Source: Agarophyton chilense
Lineage: Eukaryota > Rhodophyta > Florideophyceae > Gracilariales > Gracilariaceae
Reading direction: 5' to 3'
NCBI GenBank assembly: GCA_030374765.1
Contig: JARGXX010000111.1
Location: 124,001-188,000 of the forward strand
DNA length: 64,000 nt
Shown: positions 1 to 11,841 of the stretch, piece by piece
Position numbering within the stretch: the first letter of the stretch is position 1
Layout: each line of letters starts with the position of its first letter
Translations under genes and position numbers: made by a program
Notes under the pieces: model-generated
Database searches by the model: none
The model's input: only the letters and a program-made list of their open reading frames with translations
What the model was told of the DNA's origin: nothing

Positions 1-1015
1 AAGGATTTAAGCATCCTGTTTGGATTTTTATAATTTCATATATCTCTTCTGAAAGATTATTAAACAGAGCCAAGATAAACCCATCAGAAAGTTGATGACC
101 AAAACAATTTTCAAAAGTAGAGCACTCTTGTCCGCCCATTGCAGAAAAAAGAATCAACTTGAATCCCTCTGGAGCCTTTACGGTCCGCCAGTTATACGCT
201 GAAAGGCCTGACAATGTGCTCTGGCCTCCGTTTATCATGAAACTCACAACTCGCTCTTTCCAGTACACTTTAAGTGATCCATGCATGGACACCAACTTCC
301 ACTTTCCCAGGTACACACGTACTGCCTTTAGAGGGAGAACCACAATGCTCTCAGCGCGAGCGATACCACTTTAGCGCTATATGGAGTCAGGCTTGCATCG
401 TTCGACATCACAAGAAATTTTAGACAGATATCAGCGAACATAAACAAAAACAAAACATTATGGGGATAAAAGTTGAAACACACATGCATGTCGCGGATTT
501 GCAGCTGCTGAAGCTCAATTTCGTCCGTTCCGGTTGCAAAGGACGAAATTGTCCAACTTCTGTATAGGACATAGCAGCGGCTGCGGACGCAGTCTGGATG
601 TTGGCGAAAACGAAAGGCATTCGCCTTCGAGACATATCTCGATCATTTCAATGCAGAAAAAGCGCCGTTCGGCGACGATTTCACATTTTTGAAACTGGAG
701 AGTAACGCAAACCTTCTTCGCATGGAATGAAGCGGGTGCAGTACTGCATGGATTTCCCTGACCAATGTTTGGGCACAAAGAAAGCATATTGGTTTCAAAT
801 TCATACATGCTCTTCCTGCACCGATGGGTCCTGGCTCACTGTTGCCGCAGGGAGCCAGGGTTGTGAGGGAGAGGGGAGAAATGGCTGGCGGCAGCCACTG
901 AAGCAACTAAAGAAGCAGCCGTGGCAGCTCCAGCCTCGTCTCCTGTGCCAGGAGTACACAAAGTTTGATGGACTGCGACTTGCACGATCCATATGATGAG
1001 TAAGGAGGCGAAGCG
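1..1015. other. no supported gene
   Basis: Short overlapping frames occur on both strands, none with a recognisable domain, membrane segment or consistent composition. I see no RNA gene or repeat end. Treated as intergenic or decayed sequence. Confidence 0.5.
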
Positions 1016-1633
1016 TCATACGGAGAAATGCCTATTTTGCCGGTAAACAATTGGAGCAGCCAATGCATCGTGTTCATAATAAATCGAGAAAGGTGCCAGC
1101 TTTTTCCAATGCAGAGAAGTAAAGGAAACATATGGTGCTGCACGAGTTGGGCGCAAAACAGTAGGACGTATGGAAGACGCAGGAAGGGAAAGAGATTCGT
1201 GGAAACACTGTGGGTGTGGTGAAGAAGAGTGAGGCTTAACAGAGGTGGGAGTAGCCTGACAAAGGTTTGACGGCGACGTCAGGGCGAGGTGGGATTTTGC
1301 AGAGGAGCGCCTGTACAAATGGTTGTGGGTGGGCCGGCAGAATGCTTTCGTCAGTTTTAACGATGGATGGATGAGAAGAAGGGGGCATGGAGGAAGACTG
1401 CCGGAGTTGGAGGTGACAGGGGCAGACAGGAGAGGAGAGGAGCGGCGGCGGCGGGACGCCTGAGTGGACCGAGTGAAGGAGGCGAAGGTGCTTTTATGAG
1501 AAGCAGACCGTGGGCGCGGGGCGGAGGAGCAGCTCGATGCGCGACGGGGTGGCTGCGGGGAGGCGCAACACAAGCTCTGCACCTGGCCTCTCGCCCGACG
1601 TGGGAGCGCGGTGAAAGAGCCTGCGGCTGGCCG
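1016..1633. other. GC-rich low-complexity island
   Basis: A GC-rich stretch that is open on the minus strand for 188 codons (1016-1582) and partly open in other frames. The minus-strand frame is dominated by Ser, Pro and Arg with no domain, as expected when GC-rich DNA lacks stops by chance. It lies directly downstream of the minus-strand fragment ending at 1634, so it may be the decayed 3' part of that gene. I do not support a protein here. Confidence 0.35.
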
Positions 1634-2045
1634 CTAAGGCGCGCGCCCGAAGGGCAGCTCTAGTTTGGCGACGAAGGCCGCGCCGCTCTCCAGCGCGTGG
1701 CCGTGTGATAGCTTGAGAGGCTCCAAGCGCCACCCTATCAAAGTGGCGGCCGTGTCCAGCGCGCACACGGCTACAACGATGCCGACGTGCAGTGGAGCAG
1801 AGCACGCCAGCAGCGGGTACCTTTCACGGTACACGTGCATCACGGCGACAGACCAGCTGTCACGGTGGTTCAGCAACCGTGATTCGATTCAAACCACCCA
1901 TGCGCGTGCCGACCGCAAAACTCCTCCCCGCACAGCGCTTCTCCCGGTTGCAGAAGTGCCAGCGCCGCCGCAGCCGCGAAGCGAGTGGGCGCCTCGTCCG
2001 TCGTGGCTCCGCTCACAAAGATGGCCGCCGCCAGTGCATGATACT
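1634..2045 (-). pseudogene. fragment of an unrecognised membrane protein
   Basis: Reading leftward from about 2045, one frame gives a small-residue hydrophobic run containing IFVSG, followed by an Ala/Leu-rich segment. After a change of frame, an 80-codon frame (1876-1634) carries a second hydrophobic segment (VGIVVAVCALDTAATLIGW). The first run resembles a run at about 19.33 kb on the minus strand (VFVSG followed by an Ala-rich stretch at matching spacing), so the two loci probably descend from one gene family. The family is not recognised. At least one stop and one frame change interrupt it, so it is called a pseudogene. The alternative is a chance open frame in GC-rich DNA. Confidence 0.35.
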
Positions 2046-2099
2046 ACTTCCGCGCCACACAGTGTTCTGCTCGTTTCGAGCCCTGCCGTACCGCTGTAA

Positions 2100-3076
2100 A
2101 TCAACTGACAGTACCAAGAATGTTCTAAAAATGGCCGAAACCCCATCCAAAAACTTCACATTTTCATGTTTCGAGATATACCAGAACACGGCCGAATTTT
2201 AAGCACAAAATTGCCGTTCAAAATGTCCGGGAAATGGTCATATACAGTGTGGTATAGTAGGTCCGAAAAGTGGGCAAGAAAGCCTTCTTCGGACGTATGT
2301 CGAGCTACTTTAGTAGATTTTCTGTGCATTATCAGCCTTGGTAGTATCTACAAAAATGTGTCAAGATGTGGCCAAGTAGAGTTCGAAGTAAATCCTCGAG
2401 CACTACCAAGGAAGTACCGTAACTGTTCGAGAATAGTACCGAAAATGTGCAAAAGCTCACCGTGAGGCAGCCTGCACATGTTCTGTTGAGGCTTTAATAG
2501 TTGCTATTATAGTACAAAATCTATTCTATGGTAGATCACGCCTGCATCCAGAACCCATAATGTCATGCACAAGGCACAAATCATGACCTTGAAGGCCACG
2601 AGCATGGCCCCAAACTTCCAAAAGGGACCCATGAACACCCAAAGCGCGCCACTAGATGTACGCAAGCGAACCAGAATATGGGTTTTACATGTTAGAACTT
2701 CTACGTAATCCTTGGAAGAAGGCACGTTGGACGCCAGCAATAAAATGCTCGAGAGAGACTAAATCAATCCAGATATGTTAACATTGTTAGTGTCGAGAAA
2801 GAAGTGCACAACAGAAAGTGAAAGAGATATACTTTCCTGGCAAAAAGATCGTCTACATCACACCCAGGAGTTATCGGAACGGTAAGGAATCTTGAACATT
2901 CTATTAGGCTCTTTTTTCGACCCTTGATTGGACACATTCCTCGCCGCTCTTTTCCACGCGGTGTTCGAGGACTTCTGCTTTTGGCACCTTAACTTCCTCT
3001 CCTTCTGTCGCCGATAGAAGCCGTCCCCCCCGTCCGAGTCGGATGTCTCAATATCCTACCTCGTGAAACGCCGCGG
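2100..3076. other. no supported gene
   Basis: Only short frames on both strands (for example 2166-2465 + and 2507-2740 -) without domains. The left-most part of the minus-strand gene to the right may run in here as an Arg-rich tail down to about 2989 in a different frame. No repeat ends seen. Confidence 0.4.
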
Positions 3077-4288
3077 TCATCTTTCTTGATAACGAGTTTC
3101 TCCTTCAGAATCAGAAACATCTTCCTTACTTCTTTCCTCTTCATCGTCGTCGTTCTCCGCAGACATATTCGAAATTTCAGAAGAGGATCCTGCTTCCTTG
3201 TAATTGCGGTGGTGAAAGAGATCTTTCCTAGGCTGCTTCTCGGCTCGCGCGGCTTTGCGCTCATGAGATTCTGGGGCGTCCTCTTCCGAATATTCGACAG
3301 GTGTGGGTGGTATTAGCACCTCTGGTCGAGCTCTTCCGACTTCTTTACACAGTGGAGGGCTGTGAAACCCTTTTCTGACAACGACTGCGACACTCTGTCC
3401 TTCTCCCCCTTGCCCCATTGCCCTCAGTTCTTACCGGAACATTACGAAGAGGGCTGTCCATCTTCTGTTCATGTGCAACAACAGTGCTTCTTCGTTGAGT
3501 GCTCCCTTCTCTACTATTTTTTCTGCGGGGAGTACAGATGTTTGGGGTAGGCATTGCACCTTGTGACGTATCTGCAATATCCGTAACTTTTTCATACTGA
3601 TGCGTGACCGTTAAAGTACGCATTACACCCTTTTCATTGACTTAGTTCTCCTCGGTCTCATAGGCCTCCTTCTTCTTTTCCATGGCCACCTTTTTCTTTG
3701 CTGCCTCCGCCATAGCCGTTTTGTCCAGTTGAATGGCTTTCTTGATGAATTCATTCGAGACCCATCCGCTCTGCGCCGCACTCAAAACCGGGTAAGTGTG
3801 TTCCAGCTTCCTCTTCGAAGCCGAAATATGTGACGAGAACTCCGTTCTAACAGAGTTTTACGTGCGAAATCCACAATCCAGGTTCAGCTTCTGATACAGG
3901 TATAGACGGATATCGTCCTTGATCCTGTTTGCTAGTTCCAAGTACCCAGGAAAGTTCGAGTCAAACAACTCTATTCTCTGCCCATTTGGTTTTGATACAG
4001 GCGGTTGAACCTTGCCCGAGCAGAGACCACAGTACCTGGTGGAACCCTTGGCCTGTCGTTAGCTTTCATCTTTCTCCAGTCTGATGACGTCTGTTTGCGA
4101 ACAGAGTTACGCGGAAGAATGTTACCTTCGGTTGTATTCGATTGAACGGCCAGTACTGCCCTTCTTTACGGCCCCTCCGCCAAAGGGCCGAATCCATTTC
4201 GCTGTGACACTTGGAGCGAGACGCCCCTTTGCATTTTCGAGCTCACGGCGCTATCAGCTGTAAAGTGGTTCGGATTCCTGGCACTCAT
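3077..4288 (-). pseudogene. unrecognised basic/coiled protein with acidic tail, broken
   Basis: The ATG at 4288 opens a hydrophilic frame that contains one stop near 4167 and continues as an Arg/Lys-rich segment with a short SSDWRKMK motif. A frame change near 4000 leads into a well-formed stretch (about 3987-3642) with predicted helices (GYLELANRIKDDIRLYLYQK; SNEFIKKAIQLD), one internal stop and a Lys-rich end (AAKKKVAMEKKKEAYETEE). Farther left, 3418-3077 gives a Pro/Glu-rich segment and a strongly acidic Asp/Glu/Ser tail. Composition stays protein-like through all parts, which argues against chance frames. A basic DNA-binding head, coil and acidic tail would suit a chromatin or transposon accessory protein, but no family is recognised. 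It lies head to head with the transposase copy starting at 4811, about 0.5 kb apart. Confidence 0.45.
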
Positions 4289-4810
4289 GATGTTCCTGAC
4301 AGAAGCGAATTGAAGCACGATGTTAGAATGAACAGATAGAATCGAAGGGAAAGCATCCAGTTGAATGCATGTAACTCTTGTAAATACGTACTCGAGAAGA
4401 TATCAGAGATGAAAAGGACCTATGCAGACTGGTGCCTGCGCGAGATCTCGGGATGAGAAGAACGCTGCACTCAGGAGATAATGTGAAAAGACGAAAATGG
4501 TGCCCCTGTCAAACAGAGAACGAAGGGAAGAGGTCGTCCGGAGGAGAGGAGCGAGAAGAGCAGATAAACCGCCTCGTATACCAAGTGAAAAGTTTGAATG
4601 AAGAGAAAAGTTACCGACTTTCAAATTTTCCAGTTTTAGAGAACATCGTATCAGGACTTGGAGCTCATTCTGCAAACCCCGAAAGCCAGTAGAAGTCTTA
4701 CAAGTGAGCAAAAATTTGAGATCCATATTTCATTGAATAACCTAAAAGACGCCGACAAAGACTTAGACGTCGATGATACCCTGCATTCTTACCATAGTTT
4801 TTAAATCATT
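4289..4810 (+). other. divergent spacer with a charged frame
   Basis: This is the spacer between the minus-strand gene ending its 5' side at 4288 and the transposase start at 4811. A plus-strand frame at 4432-4692 is rich in Glu, Lys and Arg with a coil-like segment (REEQINRLVYQVKSLNEEK). It may be a decayed upstream exon or chance. No promoter motif is convincing. Confidence 0.25.
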
Positions 4811-7765
4811 ATGTCGAGGGCAAGAGGAAGGAAACGGTATAGCTGGGAGATATCTTCTCATAGCAGAAGCGTTCGGTTTTCGAACGATGACGACCAATAA
4901 GAATTGAACAAATATGAGGAGGAAGACACAAACAAGATGGAGGGAAAAAGACCTTTTACGTGGCAAGGCAGAAACCAGAGCATTCCGGTTGAGCCATTTG
5001 CGTTAAGTAGATCAGTAGTCTCTAAGTATCTAAACAATGCTAACTCACAGGACGCAGAGAAATTCTCATACCATTAAAATGCGGTCCCAGAACAGGAACG
5101 ATTGGAAGAATCGCAACAACACTCAGGCATCGATGTAAGGGATGCTTCTGAAATGAGAGAAGCACATGGTTTTGGCGCTGTTGCTGTCGTTGAAGCAATC
5201 CCTGGTGATGTGGCTGGCGTTGCAGCGTTCTGTGATGAAATAGAGATGATGTCCGACAGCATTGCAAGCGAATCTTTTGCTACTTCAAGCTTTTCCAATC
5301 CGTACTTCAATAATGCTGAGACCAATCCAAAGATGATTGAGTTCAAGCGATTTGCTTGCATAATCTACGCAGACGAGCTCTCGAATTTTTCGCAAAGAGG
5401 CATGAAGATGCTTACAAAGATGCCTCCAATAAGTTCTCGATTCCAATATCGAACTATGATCACTTCTGCCATACGCCAGTCCTGCCTTTCTAAATCATAC
5501 GTTCGAACTTGCCCAAATGGATACGCAGCTCAATCCGGGAGGCTCCGTTTAGCTTCCACATGTCTCGTTTGCGATTGATATTGGAAGAAAGGTAATGAGA
5601 AATTTATTTCTTGAGACCTTCATCAGCATTGAAAGGACTTTGTAGGTCCAGTAATTCACTGAAAGGTCTCCTTGAAGGTTGTATGAGAGCGAAGAAGTCA
5701 CTTTTCGAAGATAAAGCGAAGACTACAGTTCATGATTACTATCATGGAAATATGTTTGTTCGAAATCACGCTGATAAGCTTCTCAAGTGGTACAGTGACG
5801 GAAAGGAAATCATCGTGTTCCTCACACTTTCCACTGATGGCTTCGAGTGTAAAAGAAATTGCAAAGGGGAAACAATATCATCGAAGCTAATTGTATCCAG
5901 CGTGCTGAACTTTTCTCCTATGTGGCGGAGCCAAGCATCCAATTCAATCGTATTTGGAATCATTCCAGCTTCACACGATTCAGAGTACTTTGACACGTTC
6001 ATGAGCGAGATCGTTCTGAATCTGAAAAGCCTTGAAAGTGATATCTTGGTTTCATGTTGCGATGGTAAACTGCGGAGATTGAGAGCACTCGTGGTGTATT
6101 TCATAGAAGACTGGCCTGCGGCCTCAAAATTGTTGGGCTACGTAGGGCAGACGGGCAGTATCTTTTGCCGATTCTATTTGGATAAACGTGTATTTGTCAA
6201 GGAATATAAATGTCTTTTTGCGGTTCCAAATGTCTATTCCAAGATCATCAAAAGTATCATCAAAACAAGCCGGCCCTAGAATACTGGCGACGTCATTAAC
6301 TCTAAATGTGGAACCAGGCGATCGAAGTCTGATGTTGTATCGACTTGGAAGGCACTTGGATCTTCCAGAACAGACGAAAGGGTCCGAAATCAACTCATCA
6401 AAACCACAGGAACAAAGCGAGCGTCATGCTTGAAAGGACTTTCCATCGACTACATCTACTCTTTCCCATATGATGTTATGTACATGCTTCTGCTTGGCTG
6501 GGTAAAGCATGTCCTGCGCCTTTTGACCGGTACACATCCACAACATGCGAGTTCTAGCGCCCTTCCAAACTATTGCATACCCCAGCAAACTCTTCAGAAA
6601 ATCAATGAGGCCATGGAGTCGTCATGTGCTGTAATACCCCCCTCGTGGGGTCGATCCACTTTTTCTCTTCACAATCTTTCGAAATAAAAAGCGGAGGATT
6701 TGAAACGGCATGCTGACTTGTACCTGCTTCTATTCTTCCACAAGTTCAATGTCCACAGGAACATTCTTCTTCTTTTGGAACGCACAGCCGATATGATATC
6801 CCTAAGTTTTTGATTCAATAGTACAATGATTTTTCCAGCAACTGAAAGTTATAGTGTAAGTAGGGTATGCGAGATTCGTTGACTTATTCGACAACAATGG
6901 TACTCATACGTACTGCTTGCCACCAACCACCTATGCAATTCTTCACCTTCCACAACTACTTCGAGAATGTGGCCCTCTTACCATTACATCCCAATTTGTT
7001 GTTGAACGAAATCTAGGAGAGATCGAGCGAAGAGTTCAAAAAAAATAGATTCTCACAACACATATATTTCACAAGAACTTCAAACTTCTAGCGTTAGAGA
7101 TTTCAAAGGATTGGAAAACTCCTCCTTGCGAAAGACCGGTACTCGCGGCGTGGACCGAAACGAGCTGGGTCCGAATGACAACGACAGAAACCATGAGTAG
7201 TATATCCGAGTTCCATACTAGTTCTCAGTGTCTTGGTGCTGTAGGTGTAGAGATTCGAATACGGAATTGTCAGAAAAGTGCTGTGAAACTGTTTATCCGA
7301 GAGATCTTTCCCGCCTACTACAATGATTTTATCATCACATTTGCAAGATGCTTCAAGAAGTTGAGGGTAACCAAAGCATCACAGCAATTCGTGGTTGAGA
7401 GCAAGGCCCCCCATATTATTCGTTCTCGCTATCCGGGACGCAATTCACGCCAGAAGTTCTGCATTGCAGCCGAATTAGATCCGGTATCAGAGGAATCTTT
7501 TTGTTCACAATCTCCTACCATTACAGCTCCACAAGCACAGAAACTGAAACACTTGTACTATGGTAGCGTCAAGGATATCATAGAAGTTACTCTCGAGGTT
7601 GGATCCATGCGGGTAGTGACGGCATTTATGGAGGTAAAATGGCGGTACGGTCTTCGACAAGATGAGAGTTTTGATCTTGTGTACACATATAAGAAAGGCA
7701 GTGGCGAAATCACCACGGAACCCGCTGTTTGTATTCAAAGACTCGTAGAATTCCTTGATATTTAA
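4811..7765 (+). mobile_element. Tnp2/Plavaka-like (CMC/CACTA) transposase, copy 1, broken
   Basis: The likely start is the ATG at 4811 (a basic head with the RKRYSWE motif, parallel to GRRSRWE in the copy at 16 kb). Frame 2 runs to 5578 with stops near 4898 and 5070. Frame 1 continues from about 5611 to 6279 with the catalytic-region signatures LSTDGFE, SCCDGKLRRL and DWPAASKLLGYVG. Frame changes follow at about 6280 and 6430, then YDVMYMLLLGWVKHVL, the cognate of the DxMHLxxLGxxKHLL motif of Plavaka transposases. A decayed gap (6690-7170) leads to a C-terminal 196-codon frame (7175-7765). The order and spacing match the second copy throughout. Family assignment rests on these signatures and the DDE-type layout. 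No CACTA-type terminal repeats were found. It is non-functional as read: at least two stops and several frame changes. Confidence 0.65.
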
Positions 7766-8315
7766 GGCCGACGTTACTACCTCGATCCAGTTCGAATCGT
7801 AGCTCAAGCGGGGAGAAAGGAAGAGCTACAAGGAGTAGCCAGAAGGACCAGCCGGTGATGATTATTTCCCAATCCAAGAAGGTTCACTCCACAGTTGAGT
7901 ACAAGATCACACATGGCACACTGAAGGTACTATAACTCATGTAGATCATTTTCAACGGGGTGAAGATAGGCTTGATGTATAAAAAGATGATTCAGAGTAG
8001 GAGGTGCTCATCCTCGTTCTTGTTTCCTGGAGGTAGCAACGCCTTTTCCAGCTTCGCGATAACCTTATGAGCATGCTTTTTGATCTACTTCGATTCTTCT
8101 GCTTGAGAATATGTATGACATGCAGTTATTGTATCCCCATTCGAATGAGCAACGCATGCAACCCAGAAAAGGAAAATGGCGTCGTGGCATATGGAGAAAC
8201 ACGACCACTTTTGAAAGGGTACATCATTTCACAGCAATAAACAACAAAGTTATGATGGGTACCTTATTATAACATGCGAAGCTTTCTTTACCATTGACCA
8301 ACAGATTCATGGCCT
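7766..8315. other. no supported gene
   Basis: Downstream of the first transposase copy. No frame above about 60 codons and no recognisable repeat end. It may contain the 3' end of the transposon, but I could not locate an inverted terminal repeat. Confidence 0.4.
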
Positions 8316-8624
8316 CTACTTGCATGGACTTACAAAGGAACATGCTTCCCATACCAGTACCTTTGTCCGTTTCAGAGTAAGATATTTAGACTGCCTTTCT
8401 TTCCAATGAACTACATTAGGGGTTATATTCACTTGTTCGAGGACAAAGGTGGCACTTGCACCGCGGTGAGCAGCGGGCGATACTGGGGGCTGCGAGAGAG
8501 GTGATGAGGTGGAGAGAAGGTCGTTGTTTTGCATGGCGACGAAGTGTGGCTGCCTCCTGGAGAGAAACATGATACGCACAATCTTTTCAAAACACTCAAA
8601 ACTTTCGGACAAACATTCTGTCAC
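8316..8624 (-). CDS. hypothetical protein, 102 codons
   Basis: An open frame from an ATG at 8624 to a stop at 8316. It encodes a mixed-composition polypeptide with a Ser/Pro-rich middle and no membrane segment, signal peptide or recognised domain. It is only modestly longer than chance frames nearby and has no supporting context. Confidence 0.2.
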   Translation of the reverse strand: MTECLSESFECFEKIVRIMFLSRRQPHFVAMQNNDLLSTSSPLSQPPVSPAAHRGASATFVLEQVNITPNVVHWKERQSKYLTLKRTKVLVWEACSFVSPCK

Positions 8625-8759
8625 TCCACTTTCTCTCGGTACGAATAAAATCTGACCGCTTCGTTCTCGCGATATTTCACGGCTCTTTTTGGTCGTACAA
8701 GCGCCGTCCGTGGGAGTTACAAATATGTAAACTTCAAATCGTCCAGAATGGTCTACTCT

Positions 8760-8810
8760 TTCTGAAATGGGCCGCTTTCGTAAATCATACGAAAGTGGCT
8801 CATTACAGAA
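8760..8810. repeat. imperfect inverted repeat, 23-bp arms, 5-bp loop
   Basis: The left arm 8760-8782 and right arm 8788-8810 pair at about 20 of 23 positions around the loop aatca. The core CTTTCGTA/TACGAAAG is exact. Such a hairpin may be a fold-back element remnant or the subterminal hairpin of a rolling-circle transposon. Nothing around it decides between these. Confidence 0.6.
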
Positions 8811-9802
8811 ATAGATTGTTGTAAACGGAAGTTGTTTTGCATCGCAATCTAGTGGAGTTTAAGACCTAGTGTCTCTACTGTTTGGGTTTGTTGCAAAGCT
8901 AATTTCGTGATTGAGGTATGGCTTTGGTTCGTGCTGTAGTTCAGAGCGCGAACTTGACAAAAAATTTTGCTTGAGAGGAAACCATTTGTACTTGAAGAAA
9001 GCTTGCGACATTAAATATATAGCAGATTTGTTAACAGACTCTCACGCTTGTTTCTCAAAAGCGAAATTGCATAAGAAATTTCTTGGATATTGCCGCGGTG
9101 GTGACGACAACGAAGCAAAAGACGCGAGGCAGGTGGGAAGAGAGGCGCGCCAGCGTGGCGGAGCGGCACAGACAAGCAGTGACTGAGTGGCGATGCGCGT
9201 CAGACGCGCGGAAGCGTACATTGGGGGGAGGCGAGGCGAGAGAGGGGGGCGGAGACGGAAGGGCGGATGGTGGCACGCTGACAGGGAGGCCCGCGTGCTG
9301 CAGTGCGAGCGTGGTGACTGTTGTGGCGGGGGGAGAAGGGAAAGGCGCGCCAAGTCGGTCGGTGTTTGGGGGGGTGGGGAGGTTGGGGCGGACGCACGCA
9401 GTGGCTTTCGAATCGAAAGTATGGGAGACAAGTACCACTGCGCGGCACACGACACACGTCGCAGATGAGTCGCCGCGGAGAGGGCACGCTAAGACCATTT
9501 TTAAACGTCTTATTTTTTTCTTACGTCTGTCTGCGCTGCAACGTTCAGTACGACTTTTAGCCAATGCCTCGTCGGGAGTTGTGCTGTGTGCACTGCTATA
9601 AATGCTGATTAGCAGGTGGCACTCGGTGCTCAGAACAAGGGGGGGCCACTGCGCGCGGCTCGTTCACGCCCTGGCTCACGACCTGGCCCACGAACTCGCC
9701 TTTTGTTGAACGGCAAGTGACTATCCAATAGCCTGACCGCACCGCCATCGTCGCACCTTCACCATACCGGCTGCGCGCATACGCCCGTTCTTCGGCATCC
9801 TC
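8811..9802. other. AT-rich spacer then GC-rich island
   Basis: 8811-9040 is AT-rich and featureless. 9040-9620 is strongly G/A-rich on the plus strand, so frames are open on both strands (172 codons + and 169 codons -). Neither frame has a domain. The plus frame is Gly/Arg/Ala and the minus frame Pro/Ser/Ala, typical of open frames produced by composition alone. Its position just upstream of the membrane-protein remnant at 9803 would suit a GC-rich promoter or 5' region. That is inference. Confidence 0.35.
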
Positions 9803-11099
9803 TTGCCTACTACAGCAGTGAGCGTAGCCACCATAATATGGGCGGGTATTCTTGCCCTGGCCATCGCACTGCACGCAGTCGGTCACTGCCCGCTGGTGCT
9901 GATGTTCACTTGCAACCTGCTTGTACAGCTCGGAGTCGCCGCTGCCACCAGCGAGCTTTTTCCAAGCGCGTACTATACACCTTATGAAGCTGTGGGTTAT
10001 CAGCGCGTTGATTCGTACAAGAAGTCGCATTTGGGCCAGGCAACTTCCCTGCAATCGCTGGAGGCGCTTTGCATCCCGTACCGTTGGTACACGCCGGCCT
10101 AATAGCTTCTTGCGCTTGCTGTTCTGACATATTATCGGTCCATTCCGTCGGCGTATTCCATTCCCGGGCCGCAGGCGGACGTTGCGCTCATTCCCCTTCT
10201 GGGTAGATTTTCCATGCATTTTCTGGCGGAGGTGTTTGTGCTGGTACCAGCCCTGCTCATAACGCTGGCATACCAGAGACTCTTGTCGTGCCTCACATTG
10301 GGCACCAAACCTAAGGAGTGGCACTCATTGTTCTCATCTCACTCATGCTTGCACGAGGGTTGACCATTCGTCAGCCCGTCACTAACTCGTGGAAGCTCTC
10401 GCAACTATATGTTCCACTACTCATGGGTACCATAACCCTCAGTGGTGTCCCAATACAGACGATCAGTGCCCTTGATACCAAGAATGGAGAGGGTGAGATC
10501 TCATGTCATTGTTGCACTTTCCACAGTATCAATACAATCTTTTTCAACTCGTGTTGAAAAATTAACAAGATCTTCATTACGATCGAGTTTTTCTCGATGT
10601 TGCAAACCACCCTTCCCAGGAAATATGGATGCAATGGGATTGATGCTGGCGTCCTGACCTGCCTGATGCTGACGATAACGGGGAATTACCGTACCATGCG
10701 CCGCTTCTGTTTCAGTAGTTTTAACATTGTCTTGTCAACTGTGACGGCACGCGTGAGCAAGCGCCTGAGACGCGTCCCGTCCGTCCCGCTCTATCCGCTT
10801 TGCACTGCGAGTCCAACATCACCACACGGGCTGGTGCATGTGAGGCTGCTGTTGCACACGCTTATCCTTTCTTGGCCGACGATCTGTTTGTTAAGTTGGG
10901 CACCGACGTCGTGAATCTGCACGCGCTGCACACCACTCTCGCGAAAACCGCTCCAACCGATCTTCCCGCTGAAATGGGAACAAGGGCGACAATCTTCTAT
11001 CAACAACATGTGCGAGGGAACATCCCTCAGATGCTCCACAGCCTCATGAACAGTTCCATGCATGTTATGCAAGTGTTGGACGAACGGAACAGGGAATAA
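9803..11099 (+). pseudogene. multi-pass membrane protein remnant, family not recognised
   Basis: The frame from 9803 begins with about 50 hydrophobic residues (IIWAGILALAIALHAVGH and a second segment), then a soluble stretch to 10102. A frame change leads to a segment at about 10106-10376 with a membrane span (LAEVFVLVPALLITLAYQRL). Another change leads to 10318-10560 (VALIVLISLMLA; a span near LYVPLLMGTITL), and then 10597-10740. From 10800 to a stop at 11099 the frame is soluble and Ala/Thr/His-rich. Hydrophobic and soluble blocks alternate across at least four frame pieces, all on the plus strand. The 242-codon minus-strand frame over 9596-10324 is Arg/Gln-rich with no spans and is read as its shadow. 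Could be a transporter or a membrane-anchored enzyme. I cannot name it. Confidence 0.45.
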
Positions 11100-11658
11100 T
11101 GTTTTGATGATTGGACAATGCGCTGCTGGAGTTGACGAGAACCCCAGGCACTCTGGAGCTCTTTCATTTCATTTCAATACATGTTTATCAATCATTCTAA
11201 CCCTTCTTAACTAACCACCCCTTCCCTCGACGAGGATCCTGGGTTGGGCTTGCCTGTTTGTTGCTCCCGTGCTCCCATCTAGTTTATTAAAGCACGGTTG
11301 GGTCGACTTATTGCGGCTGACCTAACCCTCATCCGGCTCCCCAACTGAGCCATTTTTTTCTGAGCCCCGTGGAGCTGTTGCTTACAAGCCCGGAGCCGGT
11401 TCACCTCTTTCTCGAGCTCAGCTATCTTTTATCGAAGAGCGGGCTCTACGTCCTCCTTCGGCTCTTCTGCGCTCGCCACAAAAACCACCAATTCATCCAC
11501 TTTTTTCGCCCCCACCTCTTCCAGCTCCACTCGTCACCTTGGTGGAACACCGTGATTGTGAGATAGATACCCCAAATGCACTCATATCTAGTTAACTTTA
11601 CTTATATAGTATGGTAATCATCGTTTAACCGTACTTTTCAATGTCTGTGGTTGCTAGC
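11100..11658. other. no supported gene
   Basis: C/T-rich sequence downstream of the membrane-protein remnant. It could be the 3' flank or a piece of an LTR-like repeat, but no boundary is visible. Confidence 0.35.
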
Positions 11659-11841
11659 TTACTGTTCATTACCATAATATGTACAAGCTAGGCATGACTT
11701 GCATACATTATGGCTCGGATCGCTTGAGCCGTTACGGTTGATGTCAAAAATGCTCCTGAGGAGCTCCACCTTCTCCCGATGGGCCTCCTCATCGTTCGCA
11801 TTGTAGAGCAACGCCCAGTTAGGGGATACTTGAAGATGCAA
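11659..11841 (-). CDS. small hypothetical frame, 60 codons
   Basis: The ATG at 11841 opens a hydrophilic, well-mixed peptide with a NANDEEAHREK helix and four cysteines near its end (one CKSC pair). The composition is more protein-like than surrounding frames. It may be the last piece of a decayed gene. No family recognised. Confidence 0.2.
   Translation of the reverse strand: MHLQVSPNWALLYNANDEEAHREKVELLRSIFDINRNGSSDPSHNVCKSCLACTYYGNEQ

Noticed and set aside
9055-9601. 169- and 172-codon frames on both strands
   Set aside because: Both are low-complexity products of a GC-rich tract, with no domain or conserved composition.
9596-10324. 242-codon minus-strand frame
   Set aside because: Arg/Gln-rich without a domain. 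The plus strand over the same bases shows several membrane spans, so this is read as the shadow.
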